Positions 32,819-41,531 of a stretch of DNA of 46,215 nt are shown one piece after another; the first letter of the stretch is position 1; each line of letters opens with the position of its first letter. The notes under the pieces are model-generated. The model was given only the letters and a program-made list of their open reading frames with translations, made no database searches and had not been told where the DNA came from. This stretch comes from Pseudoflavonifractor sp. An85 (lineage in GTDB: Bacteria > Bacillota > Clostridia > Oscillospirales > Oscillospiraceae): assembly GCF_002161235.1 (NCBI RefSeq), contig NZ_NFHE01000021.1, positions 1-46,215 of the forward strand. The letters are read 5' to 3'. Both the position numbers and the translations under genes were made by a program.

Positions 32819-33805
32819 TTAAGCGATACGCACGCGGGGGTCAACCACAGCGTACAAAATGTCGGAAATCAAGTTACCGGCCAGAGTCAACACAGCCATG
32901 AACAGCAGGTAGAACATAGAGAACGGAATGTCGCCAGCGGTCATAGCGGTGTAGGACGTATAACCAATACCCCAGATATTGTACAGAGTCTCGGTAATCA
33001 GAGCACCGGCAAACAGGCTGGGCAGAGAGCCACCCACAATGGTAACCAGAGGAATCAGGGTGTTGCGGAAGGCGTGATGATAAATAACCTTCTTCTCGCT
33101 CAGGCCCTTGGCACGAGCGGTGCGGATGTAGTCGGAGTTGAGCACTTCCAACATGTTAGTACGGGTATAACGCATCAGAGAGCCCACCTGAATCACCACC
33201 AGAGTGACAATGGGGAGCACCAAGTGGTGGGCCATATCAAAGAACTGACCCACAGCATCCAGCTGATAGAAATCACGGCCCGTCAGACCCACCAGATCAA
33301 ACCAACCCAGCTTGACAGAGAAGATCAGCTTGAGCAGAGTGGCAAAGAAGAAGGTGGGCAGAGAGATACCAGCCAGAGCGAACACGCTGATGGCATAGTC
33401 AGCCTTGGAGTACTGCTTGGTAGCAGCGATGACACCCAGAGGGATGGCAATGATCAACTGAAGAATGAAAGCAATGCCGCCCATGACAAAGGAAATCCAG
33501 ATGACGCTGGCAAACTTGTCCACCACAGGCACGGTGAACTTCCAGCTGTCGCCGAAGTTACCAGTGAGCAGGTTACCCAGCTGATGGAGGAAGCCAGGAA
33601 TCAACGGCAGGTCCAAACCATACTGCCCTTCCAGTTGGGCCAGCCACTCGGAGTAAGGCTTGGCACCGGGGGCCATGGACAGCTGGCGAGCCATGGTCTC
33701 CACGTAAGAGCTGGGCAGGCAGCGCAGCAGTGTATAAATGATAAAGGATACAAAGAATAGAATGACAACTGATAGTAGGATACGCTTGATGATAAAATTT
33801 CGCAT
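32819..33805 (-). CDS. oppB: Oligopeptide ABC transporter permease OppB
   Basis: A 328-residue permease starting MRNFIIKRILLSVVILFFVSFIIYTLL, the usual first helix. The EAA-type loop TARAKGLSEKKVIYHHAFRNTLIPLVT contacts the ATPases, and the end DILYAVVDPRVRI is typical. Six membrane helices are visible. It forms the channel with OppC, whose start lies 16 bases beyond its stop. It follows oppA by 220 bases, which contain a strong hairpin. Confidence 0.95.
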   Translation of the reverse strand: MRNFIIKRILLSVVILFFVSFIIYTLLRCLPSSYVETMARQLSMAPGAKPYSEWLAQLEGQYGLDLPLIPGFLHQLGNLLTGNFGDSWKFTVPVVDKFASVIWISFVMGGIAFILQLIIAIPLGVIAATKQYSKADYAISVFALAGISLPTFFFATLLKLIFSVKLGWFDLVGLTGRDFYQLDAVGQFFDMAHHLVLPIVTLVVIQVGSLMRYTRTNMLEVLNSDYIRTARAKGLSEKKVIYHHAFRNTLIPLVTIVGGSLPSLFAGALITETLYNIWGIGYTSYTAMTAGDIPFSMFYLLFMAVLTLAGNLISDILYAVVDPRVRIA

Positions 33806-33945
33806 AGAATCCCCTCCGTATTTGATGGCGAGTCACGGGGGTTCGTGTCCTCGCAAGATGTGTCTGCCCCGTCCGCACATCAGGCAGCCCCTCCGGCAAT
33901 GTTTCAACGAAGCGTCAGAACAGCCGCCTCATGTGCAGGGATGCA

Positions 33946-33984
33946 CACGGTTGCCCTGCGGTATTGCACCGCAGGGCAACCGTG
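33946..33984 (-). other. Intercistronic hairpin between oppA and oppB
   Basis: A perfect 16-bp stem (33946-33961 with 33969-33984, loop of 7) lies about 40 bases after the oppA stop. No T-run follows on the minus strand, so it more likely protects the oppA part of the message from decay than stops transcription. The rest of the 33806-34025 gap shows no gene. Confidence 0.75.
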
Positions 33985-34025
33985 GTGACAAATCTACTTC
34001 TTGGTATGATTTGTGTCCCGAAAAC

Positions 34026-36281
34026 TTAGTTCAGCTCCAGCTTCTCGATGTCGTTCTTCCAATCCCAATAAGTGGTGATATCGGGAGTGAGGGTGGAGAT
34101 GTTCACACGCTCGGTGGAGAAGATGAAGCAGTTGGTGCGCTGATAGATGGGCAGCTCAACAGCCCAGTCCATCACGATGTCCAGAGCTTCCTTGTACATG
34201 GGGATACGGGCAGCCTGATCGGTGGTGCTGCGGGCAGCCACGATAATCTCGTCCAGATCAGGATCCTTGATGTCGTAGTTGTAGTTGGAGTTGCCCTGGC
34301 TGTGGTAGATCTGATACATGTCGGGGTCGGGAGTGGCCTGCCAAGCAGCGGCAAACAGCTCAGCGGTGCCGGCCTCCATCTGAGCGAACAGATCGGAGGA
34401 GTTGGCAATATCGGTCACGCGCAGCTCCATGCCGATCTCGGCCAGAGCCTCGGAAGCCAGAGAGCACATCATGAAGGAGGGGTGGTCACCCTTACCGCCG
34501 CCGCCGATGATCAGCTCGTAGCTCATCTTGGCGCCAGCGGGAGCAGCGGTGATCTTACCGCCCTCCACGGTGTAGCCAGCAGCCTGGAAGAAGCCCAGAG
34601 CGGCCTCCTTGGCAGCGGCATACTTCTCGTCATCGCTCATGCCATCGGTGTAGATGGGGTTGCCGTCCACGTCGGTGGAGAAAGCCACCTGATAGCCGGC
34701 GTCAGTGACCTTGGGAGCAGCCCAAGAAGTGTCGGAAATGGGGTAGTTGATGACGTTGGCAGCCTCACCATAGTAGGAGTCGATGGCCACGTCACGGTAC
34801 ACGGCCAGCACAGTGGCCAGACCCTTACGCAGGTTCTTGGAAGCCTCGGAAGCGGAGTCATTGCCCACGCGGACGTTGTCAGCGTTGATGCCCACATAGC
34901 CGTAGCCCAGGTTATCCACAGTGTTGATGGTGATCACGGAGCCGTTATAATCCTTGCTGCCGCCGTTGGCCTCAGCAATCTCCTCGATGGCGTCCACGGA
35001 GAAGGAAGGATCGGTGATGTCCAGGGTACCAGCCTTCACGCCGGAAATCTTATCGGCCTCGGTGGTCTCCTTGAAGTTGATGTTCTTGATCTTGGGCTCG
35101 CCCTTCCAGTAGTTCTCGTTGGCCTCGAGAGCGACAGTGCCGTTCTCATAGCTGACGAACTTGTAGGGGCCAGCGCCCATGGGCTCGGAGCTCTTAGCGC
35201 GCACAGAGGACAGGTCGCCCTTGGGGAAGCCGAACTGGTTGTTCTCGTAGTCGTACTTGTCCTCGGAACCATAGTAGTGCATGGGAGCCACGAACAGAGA
35301 CAGCTGATAGATGGTGGTAGCATCCAGGCTGGTGGTCACCAGACGCATGGACATATCACCGGTCTTCTGAATACCAGAGATATTGGGAGCAGACTCACCA
35401 GTGGCCACGTTGACGGTGTAGTAGTTGTACACGTCCTCGGGGATCAGGTCAGCCAGTTTGGTACCAGCGGTCTCAGCCTCCATGGAGCTGAAGTTCCAGC
35501 CATACTGGTTGCCCATGGCCAGAGCGAAGTCCTTCACAGTGGCGTCAGCCTCCAGCTCGAAGCCCCACTGAGCAGCAGCGGCGGCCACGGACAGAGTGTC
35601 ATCCTCCACGGCGGTCTTCACATAGTCCACGATCTCCTGGCAGTACTTCACCAGGCCGTCGTTGATGGCGTTCCAGAAAGCAGTCTGCTGCTCCTGGGTC
35701 ACGAAGGTAAAGTCGGTGTTGTTCTCACCCAGCTGACCCAGCAGAGCGGACAGAGTCACGTTGTTCTGACGGTACTCGTTCATACCCATGATGGGCTGAC
35801 CGTACAGAGTGGAGCTGCCGTCATAGGTGGGGTCACACAGGACGTACATGGAGAAGATCACGTCGTCAATGTCCAGCTCGTGGCCATCGGAGAACTTCAC
35901 GCCGTCCTTCAGGGTGATGTCGTAGTACACGGTGCCGTCAGCGTTCTGGGTAATCTCAATGTCAGAGATGCCAGTGTAGGTGTACTCGGTGCCGTTGTAC
36001 TCCTTGGTCTCGCCCTCGATGCCCTTGAGGATCATAGCGCCCTCGCGGTCAGCGCCAGCCAGCTGCAGCTGGTTGAGGGTCACGATGTTTCCATCGTAAG
36101 CAGAGGTGTAGAAGAAGGGAGAGAACTTGCCGTCGTAGTTGCCGTCACCAACCACCAGAGTACCGGTGTTGGAGCCGCCGGACGGGTTATCTGTGTTGCT
36201 CTTGTTGCCGCAAGCAGAAAGCAAACTCAGAGTCATCACAGACGCCATGCCCAGCGCAAGCACTTTTTTGGTGCTTTTCAT
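34026..36281 (-). CDS. oppA: Oligopeptide-binding lipoprotein OppA (enlarged)
   Basis: A 751-residue family 5 solute-binding protein with a signal peptide ending LLSACG (lipobox). The family core is seen in YYDITLKDGVKFSDGHELDIDDVIFS, SEPMGAGPYKFVSYENGTVALEANENYWKGEPKIKNI, and the C-terminal FQAAGYTVEGGKI / AAWQATPDPDMYQIYHSQG. It is about 150-200 residues longer than usual; the extra part is mainly helical and lies around residues 140-300 (GENNTDFTFVTQEQQTAFWNAINDGLV to LADLIPEDVYNYYTVN). AAAGGAGGAATC precedes the ATG. It is the first gene of the operon, after a strong promoter and long leader. It captures peptides outside the cell for OppBC. Confidence 0.95.
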   Translation of the reverse strand: MKSTKKVLALGMASVMTLSLLSACGNKSNTDNPSGGSNTGTLVVGDGNYDGKFSPFFYTSAYDGNIVTLNQLQLAGADREGAMILKGIEGETKEYNGTEYTYTGISDIEITQNADGTVYYDITLKDGVKFSDGHELDIDDVIFSMYVLCDPTYDGSSTLYGQPIMGMNEYRQNNVTLSALLGQLGENNTDFTFVTQEQQTAFWNAINDGLVKYCQEIVDYVKTAVEDDTLSVAAAAAQWGFELEADATVKDFALAMGNQYGWNFSSMEAETAGTKLADLIPEDVYNYYTVNVATGESAPNISGIQKTGDMSMRLVTTSLDATTIYQLSLFVAPMHYYGSEDKYDYENNQFGFPKGDLSSVRAKSSEPMGAGPYKFVSYENGTVALEANENYWKGEPKIKNINFKETTEADKISGVKAGTLDITDPSFSVDAIEEIAEANGGSKDYNGSVITINTVDNLGYGYVGINADNVRVGNDSASEASKNLRKGLATVLAVYRDVAIDSYYGEAANVINYPISDTSWAAPKVTDAGYQVAFSTDVDGNPIYTDGMSDDEKYAAAKEAALGFFQAAGYTVEGGKITAAPAGAKMSYELIIGGGGKGDHPSFMMCSLASEALAEIGMELRVTDIANSSDLFAQMEAGTAELFAAAWQATPDPDMYQIYHSQGNSNYNYDIKDPDLDEIIVAARSTTDQAARIPMYKEALDIVMDWAVELPIYQRTNCFIFSTERVNISTLTPDITTYWDWKNDIEKLELN

Positions 36282-36389
36282 GTAGAGATTCCTCCTTTTA
36301 TAATATTGAACAAAGAGAACTTTGAATCCTCCCAGCTCACAAGGAAATATACCAGTCTCTGTCTCTCTCTCACGGAAACTGGTTTTGCA

Positions 36390-36470
36390 ACTTCATCTGC
36401 TGAATCTTTCAATTTTTTCGCCCAAGTGTCCACGCCAAGCGGTCAAATGTTTTTTCAGCAGATTTTGCAA
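36390..36470 (-). promoter_or_regulatory. Long inverted repeat in the oppA leader
   Basis: TCTGCTGAA (36396-36404) and TTCAGCAGA (36454-36462), extended by TTGCAA on both sides, would close a stem at the very 5' end of the oppA leader of about 188 bases. It could stabilise the RNA or be part of a control element. I find no known riboswitch motif. Confidence 0.5.
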
Positions 36471-36475
36471 AGACT

Positions 36476-36529
36476 ATTCTATTATGTTTTGCCCGAATTG
36501 TCAACGAGAACATCCTGTGATATCTCACA
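36476..36529 (-). promoter_or_regulatory. Strong oppA promoter with upstream inverted repeat
   Basis: On the minus strand TTGACA (36504-36499) and TAGAAT (36481-36476) are 17 bases apart. Just upstream TGTGA-N4-TCACA (36516-36529) is centred about 53 bases before the start point, a typical activator position. The binder is unknown; spacing differs from the CRP site (N6). Confidence 0.75.
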
Positions 36530-36549
36530 AATTTTCGTGCTTTATCACA

Positions 36550-37092
36550 TTAAACGGACCACTTCCACCGAATTTCCATTCGTCTCCACACGGCGGAACA
36601 GACAAAAATCACAATCAAAAGGCCTAAAAATGCAAAATTGCAGAAAGAACATCCCTCTTGCAAGCCATGCAGCACCAGATAGCAAATTTGTCCACAGAGT
36701 GTGCACATTGACAAAATCATGGCCAGTATGGTGCGCACAGGAAGCTGCTTGACGGTTGTATCATAGACGTATTCCCGCAGTGGATTGCCCCAGTAGGCCA
36801 TGCGGCACACTGCCCACACCTGGGAAGCCACCGCCAAAACCGTGAGCATGAAGGGCAGCAACACATACCAGGTATTGCTCAGAGCCGGCACCGGCATGAA
36901 GCCGCACACCAGTGCCGCCACCGTCGATCCAGCGGTGAGGACAATGCGGCGGCGCATACTCTCCCGATAGGTGACCTCCGTCTCCTGGAAGGTAAAGTAG
37001 CGGCCCGTGTAGGCCAGTTCCCCCCCTGCCCCAGGTGCAAACTGGGAGGCCTTGGAGTAGCGGTTCCAGCGCTTTCGTTTTTTCTCAGCCAT
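36550..37092 (-). CDS. Membrane protein of unknown function (180 aa)
   Basis: Four membrane helices (about residues 50-68, 75-95, 118-140 and 148-165: IVLTAGSTVAALVCGFM, WYVLLPFMLTVLAVASQVWAV, TILAMILSMCTLCGQICYLVL, CNFAFLGLLIVIFVCSAVW) follow a basic cytoplasmic N-terminus (KKRKRWNRYSKASQFAPGAGGELAYTGRYFTF). I do not recognise the family. It begins 5 bases after pepF ends and precedes the oppA promoter, so it is co-transcribed with the peptidase. Both ends of the locus (here and 28757-29053) thus hold small membrane proteins. Confidence 0.75.
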   Translation of the reverse strand: MAEKKRKRWNRYSKASQFAPGAGGELAYTGRYFTFQETEVTYRESMRRRIVLTAGSTVAALVCGFMPVPALSNTWYVLLPFMLTVLAVASQVWAVCRMAYWGNPLREYVYDTTVKQLPVRTILAMILSMCTLCGQICYLVLHGLQEGCSFCNFAFLGLLIVIFVCSAVWRRMEIRWKWSV

Positions 37093-37097
37093 AGCGC

Positions 37098-38804
37098 TTA
37101 GGCGATTCCGCTCATGTCAAAGTGCTCCAGCCAGTTCTTGGCCGAGGCACACACCCGCTGCAAGCAGCTCTCTTCGAAGGGGCTGTCCAAGCCAGCACGC
37201 TCCAGCAAGGTGGTGAACACCTGACTGCCACCCTGACGGGTGTAGGCCATGTAGTGCTCCCAAGCCTCGCCCAGGTCCTCCTGGATCTTATCCCAAAACT
37301 GCAGAGCCACCGTCTGGGCCAGGCAGTAATCAATATAATAGAAGGGGCTGGAATAAATGTGGTGCTGACGCTGCCATCCCTCACCCTCGCTATAGAAGGG
37401 AATCTCCCCGTCCAACTTCATCCAGGGCATATACACCCCCAGCAGTTCCTTCCACTTCTGGTGACGCTGGGCAGGGGTCATCTCCGGGTGGGCATACACC
37501 TCATGCTGGAAGTGGTCCACCATGGTGCCGTAGGGGATGAAAGTCAAAGCACTGGACAGGTGGCTGTAGTGGAACTTGCGGGTATCCTCCCCGAAGAAGC
37601 CATGGGCCCAAGGCCACGCAAAGAACTCCATGGACATGGAGTGTACCTCGCAGGCTTCCATGCTGGGCCAGATATACTCAGCGGGAATGCGGTCCCGGTT
37701 AAGCCAAGCATCAAACGCGTGGCCTGCCTCGTGGGTCACCACCTCTACGTCTCCCTGGGTGCCGTTGAAGTTGGCGAAGATGAAGGGCACCTGGTAGTCC
37801 AGAATGCTGGTGCAATAGCCGCCGCCAGCCTTACCCTCCGTGGAGAGCACATCCAGCAACTCCCCATCCAGCATGGTGCGGAAAAACTCGCTGGTCTCCG
37901 GGGACAGCTGGTCGTAGAACTTCTTCCCCTGCTCTAAAATATCCTGGGCACTGCCACAAGGGCGGGGATTGCCGGAGCGGAACTCCAGAGCGTTGTCGGC
38001 AAAGCTCATGGGGTATTCCTTGCCCAGACGCTTGGCCTGCTCTTTGTAGATACCATCCGCCACAGGCACCAGATACTTTACCACAGCCTGACGGAACTTC
38101 TCCACGTCTTCCTTGGTGTAACAGTTGCGGCCCATCCGGTAATAGCCCAGGGTGGTGTATCCCTCGTAGCCCAGCTTCTTGCCCATCTCATCCCGGAGAT
38201 GTACCAGCTGATCGTACAGGCTGTCCAGCGCCTCCTGGTTGTCCTTGTACCACTGCCCCTCTGCCTTCCAGGCATTGAGACGACGGATATCGTCGGCATC
38301 ACTCTTGAAAGGAGTCATCTGAGACAGGGTGTACACCCCGCCCTCAAAGGGGATCTGGGCAGAAGCCAACAGCTTCTCATACTCCTGGGTCAGGTCATTT
38401 TCCTTCTGCATCAGCTCAATGATGTCAGGCGAGAAGGTCTTCAGAGCAATCTCAGCATTGACAAACATCAGGTCTCCAAACTCCTGAGAAAAGTCTCCGC
38501 GGAAGGGAGAGTGGAGCATGGCCTGGTTCCAAGCCTGCTGATACTCCTGCAACTGGGGGCCAGCTGCATTCCAGAACTTCACTTCTTCATCATAAAAGGT
38601 GTCCCGGGTATCAATGGAGTGGCGGATATTGGCCAGAGTGCTCATGGTGTCGGTGTGGCGGTTGATACGGTCCATCTCCACAAATACCTGACGGGCCACA
38701 TCATAGCTGTCCGCAGCCTTCAGCTTCTCCACCTGCTGCGCCATTTCCCCTTTCAAGTGTTCCAAATCCGGTCTCTGATATTCCATCTGAGAAAACTTAA
38801 CCAT
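37098..38804 (-). CDS. pepF: M3-family oligoendopeptidase (PepF-like)
   Basis: A 568-residue zinc peptidase of the M3 family that cuts short peptides in the cytoplasm. The zinc site VTHEAGHAFDAW (HExxH) lies near residues 352-363, and the third ligand is in MEACEVHSMSMEFFAWPW. The C-terminal HHIYSSPFYYIDYCLAQTVALQFW block closes the active-site tunnel. The start at 38804 (MVKFSQMEYQRP) is 8 bases after AAAGGAGG; an in-frame TTG seven codons earlier overlaps that site. Its location next to the opp operon suggests that it breaks down imported peptides. Confidence 0.93.
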   Translation of the reverse strand: MVKFSQMEYQRPDLEHLKGEMAQQVEKLKAADSYDVARQVFVEMDRINRHTDTMSTLANIRHSIDTRDTFYDEEVKFWNAAGPQLQEYQQAWNQAMLHSPFRGDFSQEFGDLMFVNAEIALKTFSPDIIELMQKENDLTQEYEKLLASAQIPFEGGVYTLSQMTPFKSDADDIRRLNAWKAEGQWYKDNQEALDSLYDQLVHLRDEMGKKLGYEGYTTLGYYRMGRNCYTKEDVEKFRQAVVKYLVPVADGIYKEQAKRLGKEYPMSFADNALEFRSGNPRPCGSAQDILEQGKKFYDQLSPETSEFFRTMLDGELLDVLSTEGKAGGGYCTSILDYQVPFIFANFNGTQGDVEVVTHEAGHAFDAWLNRDRIPAEYIWPSMEACEVHSMSMEFFAWPWAHGFFGEDTRKFHYSHLSSALTFIPYGTMVDHFQHEVYAHPEMTPAQRHQKWKELLGVYMPWMKLDGEIPFYSEGEGWQRQHHIYSSPFYYIDYCLAQTVALQFWDKIQEDLGEAWEHYMAYTRQGGSQVFTTLLERAGLDSPFEESCLQRVCASAKNWLEHFDMSGIA

Positions 38805-38835
38805 AACAGGTTCCTCCTTTATCAATTATGTAGTC

Positions 38836-38865
38836 AGGGCTGCTTTCCATTCCGAAAGCAGCCCT
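38836..38865. terminator. Hairpin between ybaB and pepF
   Basis: AGGGCTGCTTTC (38836-38847) pairs perfectly with GAAAGCAGCCCT (38854-38865). The minus strand lacks a T-run, so termination after ybaB may be partial and pepF may be reached by read-through. Confidence 0.6.
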
Positions 38866-38875
38866 TTGGTTCCTT

Positions 38876-39217
38876 TTAGAACGGCAGTCCCAGTCCGCCG
38901 GTGAGGCGGGACATCTGACTGGCAGCGTCATCAGTGGCCTTGCGCATGGCCTCGTTCACCGCTGCCACAATGAGATCCTGGAGCATCTCCACATCGTCCG
39001 GGTCCACTGCCTCGGGATCAATGGTCACAGAAGACAGCTCCTTCTTACCAGACACCACTGCGGTGACCACGCCACCGGCGCTGGCCTCGTAGGTCTTGCT
39101 CTCCAGCTCCTCCTGGGCCTTCATCATATCCTGCTGCATCTTCTGGGCCTGACGAATCATCTGATTCATGTTGCCGCCCATACCACCCATGCCTCGGGTG
39201 TTAAATCCTTTTGCCAT
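38876..39217 (-). CDS. ybaB: YbaB/EbfC-family nucleoid-associated protein
   Basis: A 113-residue protein with a Gly/Met-rich start ([27 protein letters not shown]), then the conserved [46 protein letters not shown] core. It binds DNA as a dimer. The gene lies directly after dnaX as in most bacteria (gap 32 bases); the usual third partner recR is not next to it here. AGGGAGG lies before the ATG. Confidence 0.95.
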   Translation of the reverse strand: MAKGFNTRGMGGMGGNMNQMIRQAQKMQQDMMKAQEELESKTYEASAGGVVTAVVSGKKELSSVTIDPEAVDPDDVEMLQDLIVAAVNEAMRKATDDAASQMSRLTGGLGLPF

Positions 39218-39249
39218 ATTGATTCCCTCCTAGATTATGTGCAGTTGTG

Positions 39250-41064
39250 TTACTCTTCTATTACGTTGCTATGTCCTGCAGCCAAAAACGCATCCAATGC
39301 ATCAGGCTGATCCGTGGTCACCGGTGAAGTTGCTTTCGCAACCACCGGCTCCTCCGCTGGAGCGGTTCCCACCTGGACATGCACCGCCACGCGATGCCCC
39401 AAATGATGGGCCACAGTCTGGGCAATGGCACCGGAGATGTCCGGCTTGGACACCAGATCTGCCACAAACTGATTGGTAGCCCACAAGGTTACCGCCGTGC
39501 CATCCCAACGTCCGGCTAGCATTCCCGGCATGGAAAAAAACATGTAGTCGCCGGTGGACAATACCCCTTTGAGCTGCCCACACACCACATTCCATCCCGG
39601 CCAGCCCTGCCCGCCGCCAGTAACCGAAGGCGACACAGAAACAGGCTCCGACGGGGGAGGTGTCTCCACCACCGGCTCTGCCGGAGTGGTGACTTGCACA
39701 ACAGGCTTTGCTTCCGTCTTTTCCTGTAAAGTATTTTTCCTTGCAAGTTCTGCAAACGCCGTGTTAGCCTGATTTGGGCTCACTTCCCACGGGGGCGCAT
39801 CCATAGGTTCCTGGTTCTTTGCCTTCTGGGGTTGTAATGTCGGTACCGCTGTTCCCGCAGAAGTCTTTTGTTTTACTTCCTGTACAGGCATTTCCCTTGA
39901 CGCAGATACCGAAACCTGTCCGCTGGAAATCATCTGTTCCAGTTTGGCCACCCGGGTAGCCAACGCCTGTGTGCTGGCGTCCAGTGAGGGATCACACAAC
40001 ATCACCAGGCACAGTTCCATATCGGTACGACGATTGGCCGAGTGGACCAGTTCTCCAGCCGTCTTCTGAACTAGGGAAAGCATGTGCACCAATTTAGGTA
40101 CATCAAACAGCTGCGCCAATCGCTGCAAGGTAGATGAATCATAACCGCCAGTCAGCAGTCCCACCCCACCTTTGGGAGCACTCTTGGAGACCAGCAGATC
40201 CCGGATCAGGGCGGAAAGTTCTCCGGCCAAAGCCGCCATCTCTTTGCCTCCGGTATACAACTCGTTGAGACGCTGTAAGGCGCCCGCTGTGTTGCCCTCT
40301 GCAATCTCCTCCAGCATGGCCACCATTTGCAGGTTTCCGGCCAGACCCAGAACCTGAAACACCCGGTCCTGGTCTACTCTCTCCCCTGCTCCCACACACT
40401 GGTCCAACAGAGACAGGGCGTCTCGCATGCCACCGTCAGCCAACCGAGCAATCAGGGCCGCACCCTCTTGGGTCAGTTCGATGCCCTCTTGCTGGGCCAC
40501 ATAGCTGAGCCGTCCGGCAATCTCTCCAGCCTGAATCCGCTTGAAGGCAAACTGCTGGCAGCGGCTTTTGATAGTGGCCGGGACCTTATGCAACTCCGTA
40601 GTAGCCAAAATGAACATCAGGTGTTCCGGCGGCTCCTCCAAGATTTGCAGCAGGGCATTGAAGGCCTGGGGCGAGAGCATGTGCACCTCATCGATGATAT
40701 ACACACGTTTTTTCACCGTGGCTGGCGTATACGCCGCCTCCTCCAACATGGCGCGCACGTCGTCCACGCGGTTGTTGGACGCTGCATCCAGCTCCACCAC
40801 GTCCAGAATGGAGCCGTTTTCAATGCCCGTACACGCTGGACACTGGTTACAGGGGTTCCCCTGCTGGGGATTTTGACAGTTTACCGCCCGAGCCAGAATT
40901 TTGGCACACGTGGTTTTTCCAGTTCCCCTGGTGCCGGTAAACAAATAGGCATGGGTGAGCCGTCCGGCCTGCACCTGACGTTTCAGCGTCTCCGTAATGT
41001 GCCCCTGCCCCACTACATCATCAAAGGACCGAGGCCTCCACTTCCGGTACAGCGCTTGATACAT
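39250..41064 (-). CDS. dnaX: DNA polymerase III subunit gamma/tau
   Basis: A 604-residue clamp-loader ATPase. YQALYRKWRPRSFDDVVGQ opens the protein, Walker A is GTRGTGKTT, a zinc module has CQNPQQGNPCNQCPAC, Walker B is IDEVHMLS, and the sensor 1 region is ILATTELHKVPATIKSRCQQF. Domain III ends near residue 365. A Pro/Thr-rich linker (about 400-490) and a short tau-like C-terminal domain follow. The start at 41064 has GGGAGGTGTG upstream; an in-frame ATG 30 codons earlier would run into the end of the SRP RNA. The gene lies behind the SRP RNA, as is common in Firmicutes, with ybaB following. Confidence 0.96.
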   Translation of the reverse strand: MYQALYRKWRPRSFDDVVGQGHITETLKRQVQAGRLTHAYLFTGTRGTGKTTCAKILARAVNCQNPQQGNPCNQCPACTGIENGSILDVVELDAASNNRVDDVRAMLEEAAYTPATVKKRVYIIDEVHMLSPQAFNALLQILEEPPEHLMFILATTELHKVPATIKSRCQQFAFKRIQAGEIAGRLSYVAQQEGIELTQEGAALIARLADGGMRDALSLLDQCVGAGERVDQDRVFQVLGLAGNLQMVAMLEEIAEGNTAGALQRLNELYTGGKEMAALAGELSALIRDLLVSKSAPKGGVGLLTGGYDSSTLQRLAQLFDVPKLVHMLSLVQKTAGELVHSANRRTDMELCLVMLCDPSLDASTQALATRVAKLEQMISSGQVSVSASREMPVQEVKQKTSAGTAVPTLQPQKAKNQEPMDAPPWEVSPNQANTAFAELARKNTLQEKTEAKPVVQVTTPAEPVVETPPPSEPVSVSPSVTGGGQGWPGWNVVCGQLKGVLSTGDYMFFSMPGMLAGRWDGTAVTLWATNQFVADLVSKPDISGAIAQTVAHHLGHRVAVHVQVGTAPAEEPVVAKATSPVTTDQPDALDAFLAAGHSNVIEE

Positions 41065-41149
41065 GCTCCACACCTCCCGATAAAAGAAAACCACTTGTGT
41101 ATAGAATAAGACCGCGCACCGGCCTTTGAAGTACAAAATATACTCGTTA

Positions 41150-41405
41150 CCCATACAGCCGGCTCAAGACCGGCACCCCCGCGGCACACGCAGCGGTCCG
41201 CTTAGTGCTGCTCGGTTCCCCGCCTGACACGGTTCACGGGGCCACGTTGCGCAGGACCAATCCGTCATCACTGCTTATATGGGGCAGTCAGTACATTTTG
41301 TCTCCGGGGGCCGGGATTCATCCCTGCTATAGCGGGTTGCAGATACAGGGCACCGCTAACTCCCCGACTAGCGCGGCCTTACTCCACACACAAGTGTGTT
41401 AAAAG
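41150..41405 (-). ncRNA. ffs: Signal recognition particle RNA, large Firmicutes type
   Basis: On the minus strand the 5' domain reads GGCCGCGCTAGTCGGGGAG, then TTAGCGGTGCCCTGTA, the folding of helices 3-4 in long SRP RNAs. The helix 8 core GTCAGGCGGGGAACCGAGC with AGCACTAAG is the Ffh binding loop. An Alu-type 5' end plus S domain of about 250 bases is the Bacillus/Clostridium form. It lies directly upstream of dnaX. The exact ends are estimated; the 3' part includes GCCGG-TCTTGA-GCCGGC. Confidence 0.9.
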
Positions 41406-41414
41406 CCGTTGTTT

Positions 41415-41443
41415 ATTCTACCACATCAGTATAGTATTTTCAA
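41415..41443 (-). promoter_or_regulatory. Promoter of the SRP RNA
   Basis: On the minus strand TTGAAA (41443-41438) and TAGAAT (41420-41415) are 17 bases apart, with the start point near 41408 at the RNA's 5' end. Confidence 0.8.
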
Positions 41444-41493
41444 CCGAATTTTAAATTTTTCTCGTCCACCCTTTTCTTTTCTGGATTTCCCTC

Positions 41494-41521
41494 TTTACAA
41501 AGATATTTTTTCTGCTATAAT
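41494..41521 (+). promoter_or_regulatory. Promoter of tRNA-Ala
   Basis: TTTACA (41494-41499) and TATAAT (41516-41521) are 16 bases apart. The start point near 41528 is only a few bases before the tRNA. Confidence 0.8.
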
Positions 41522-41531
41522 AGGCAAGTAC

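Noticed and set aside
30073-32901. Very long plus-strand open frame (942 codons) opposite oppD and oppC
   Set aside because: The predicted protein is rich in His, Gln, Val and Leu with no domain. It mirrors codon bias of the true minus-strand genes, which have clear motifs and ribosome binding sites.
33738-36752. Plus-strand open frame of 1004 codons opposite oppA
   Set aside because: Same explanation: low-complexity His/Val/Gly-rich translation, no start signal, and the opposite strand encodes a complete lipoprotein.
39800-39900. Possible programmed frameshift site in dnaX
   Set aside because: No A-rich slippery heptamer of the A-AAA-AAG type with downstream stem was seen where tau and gamma would split; the single long frame is sufficient.
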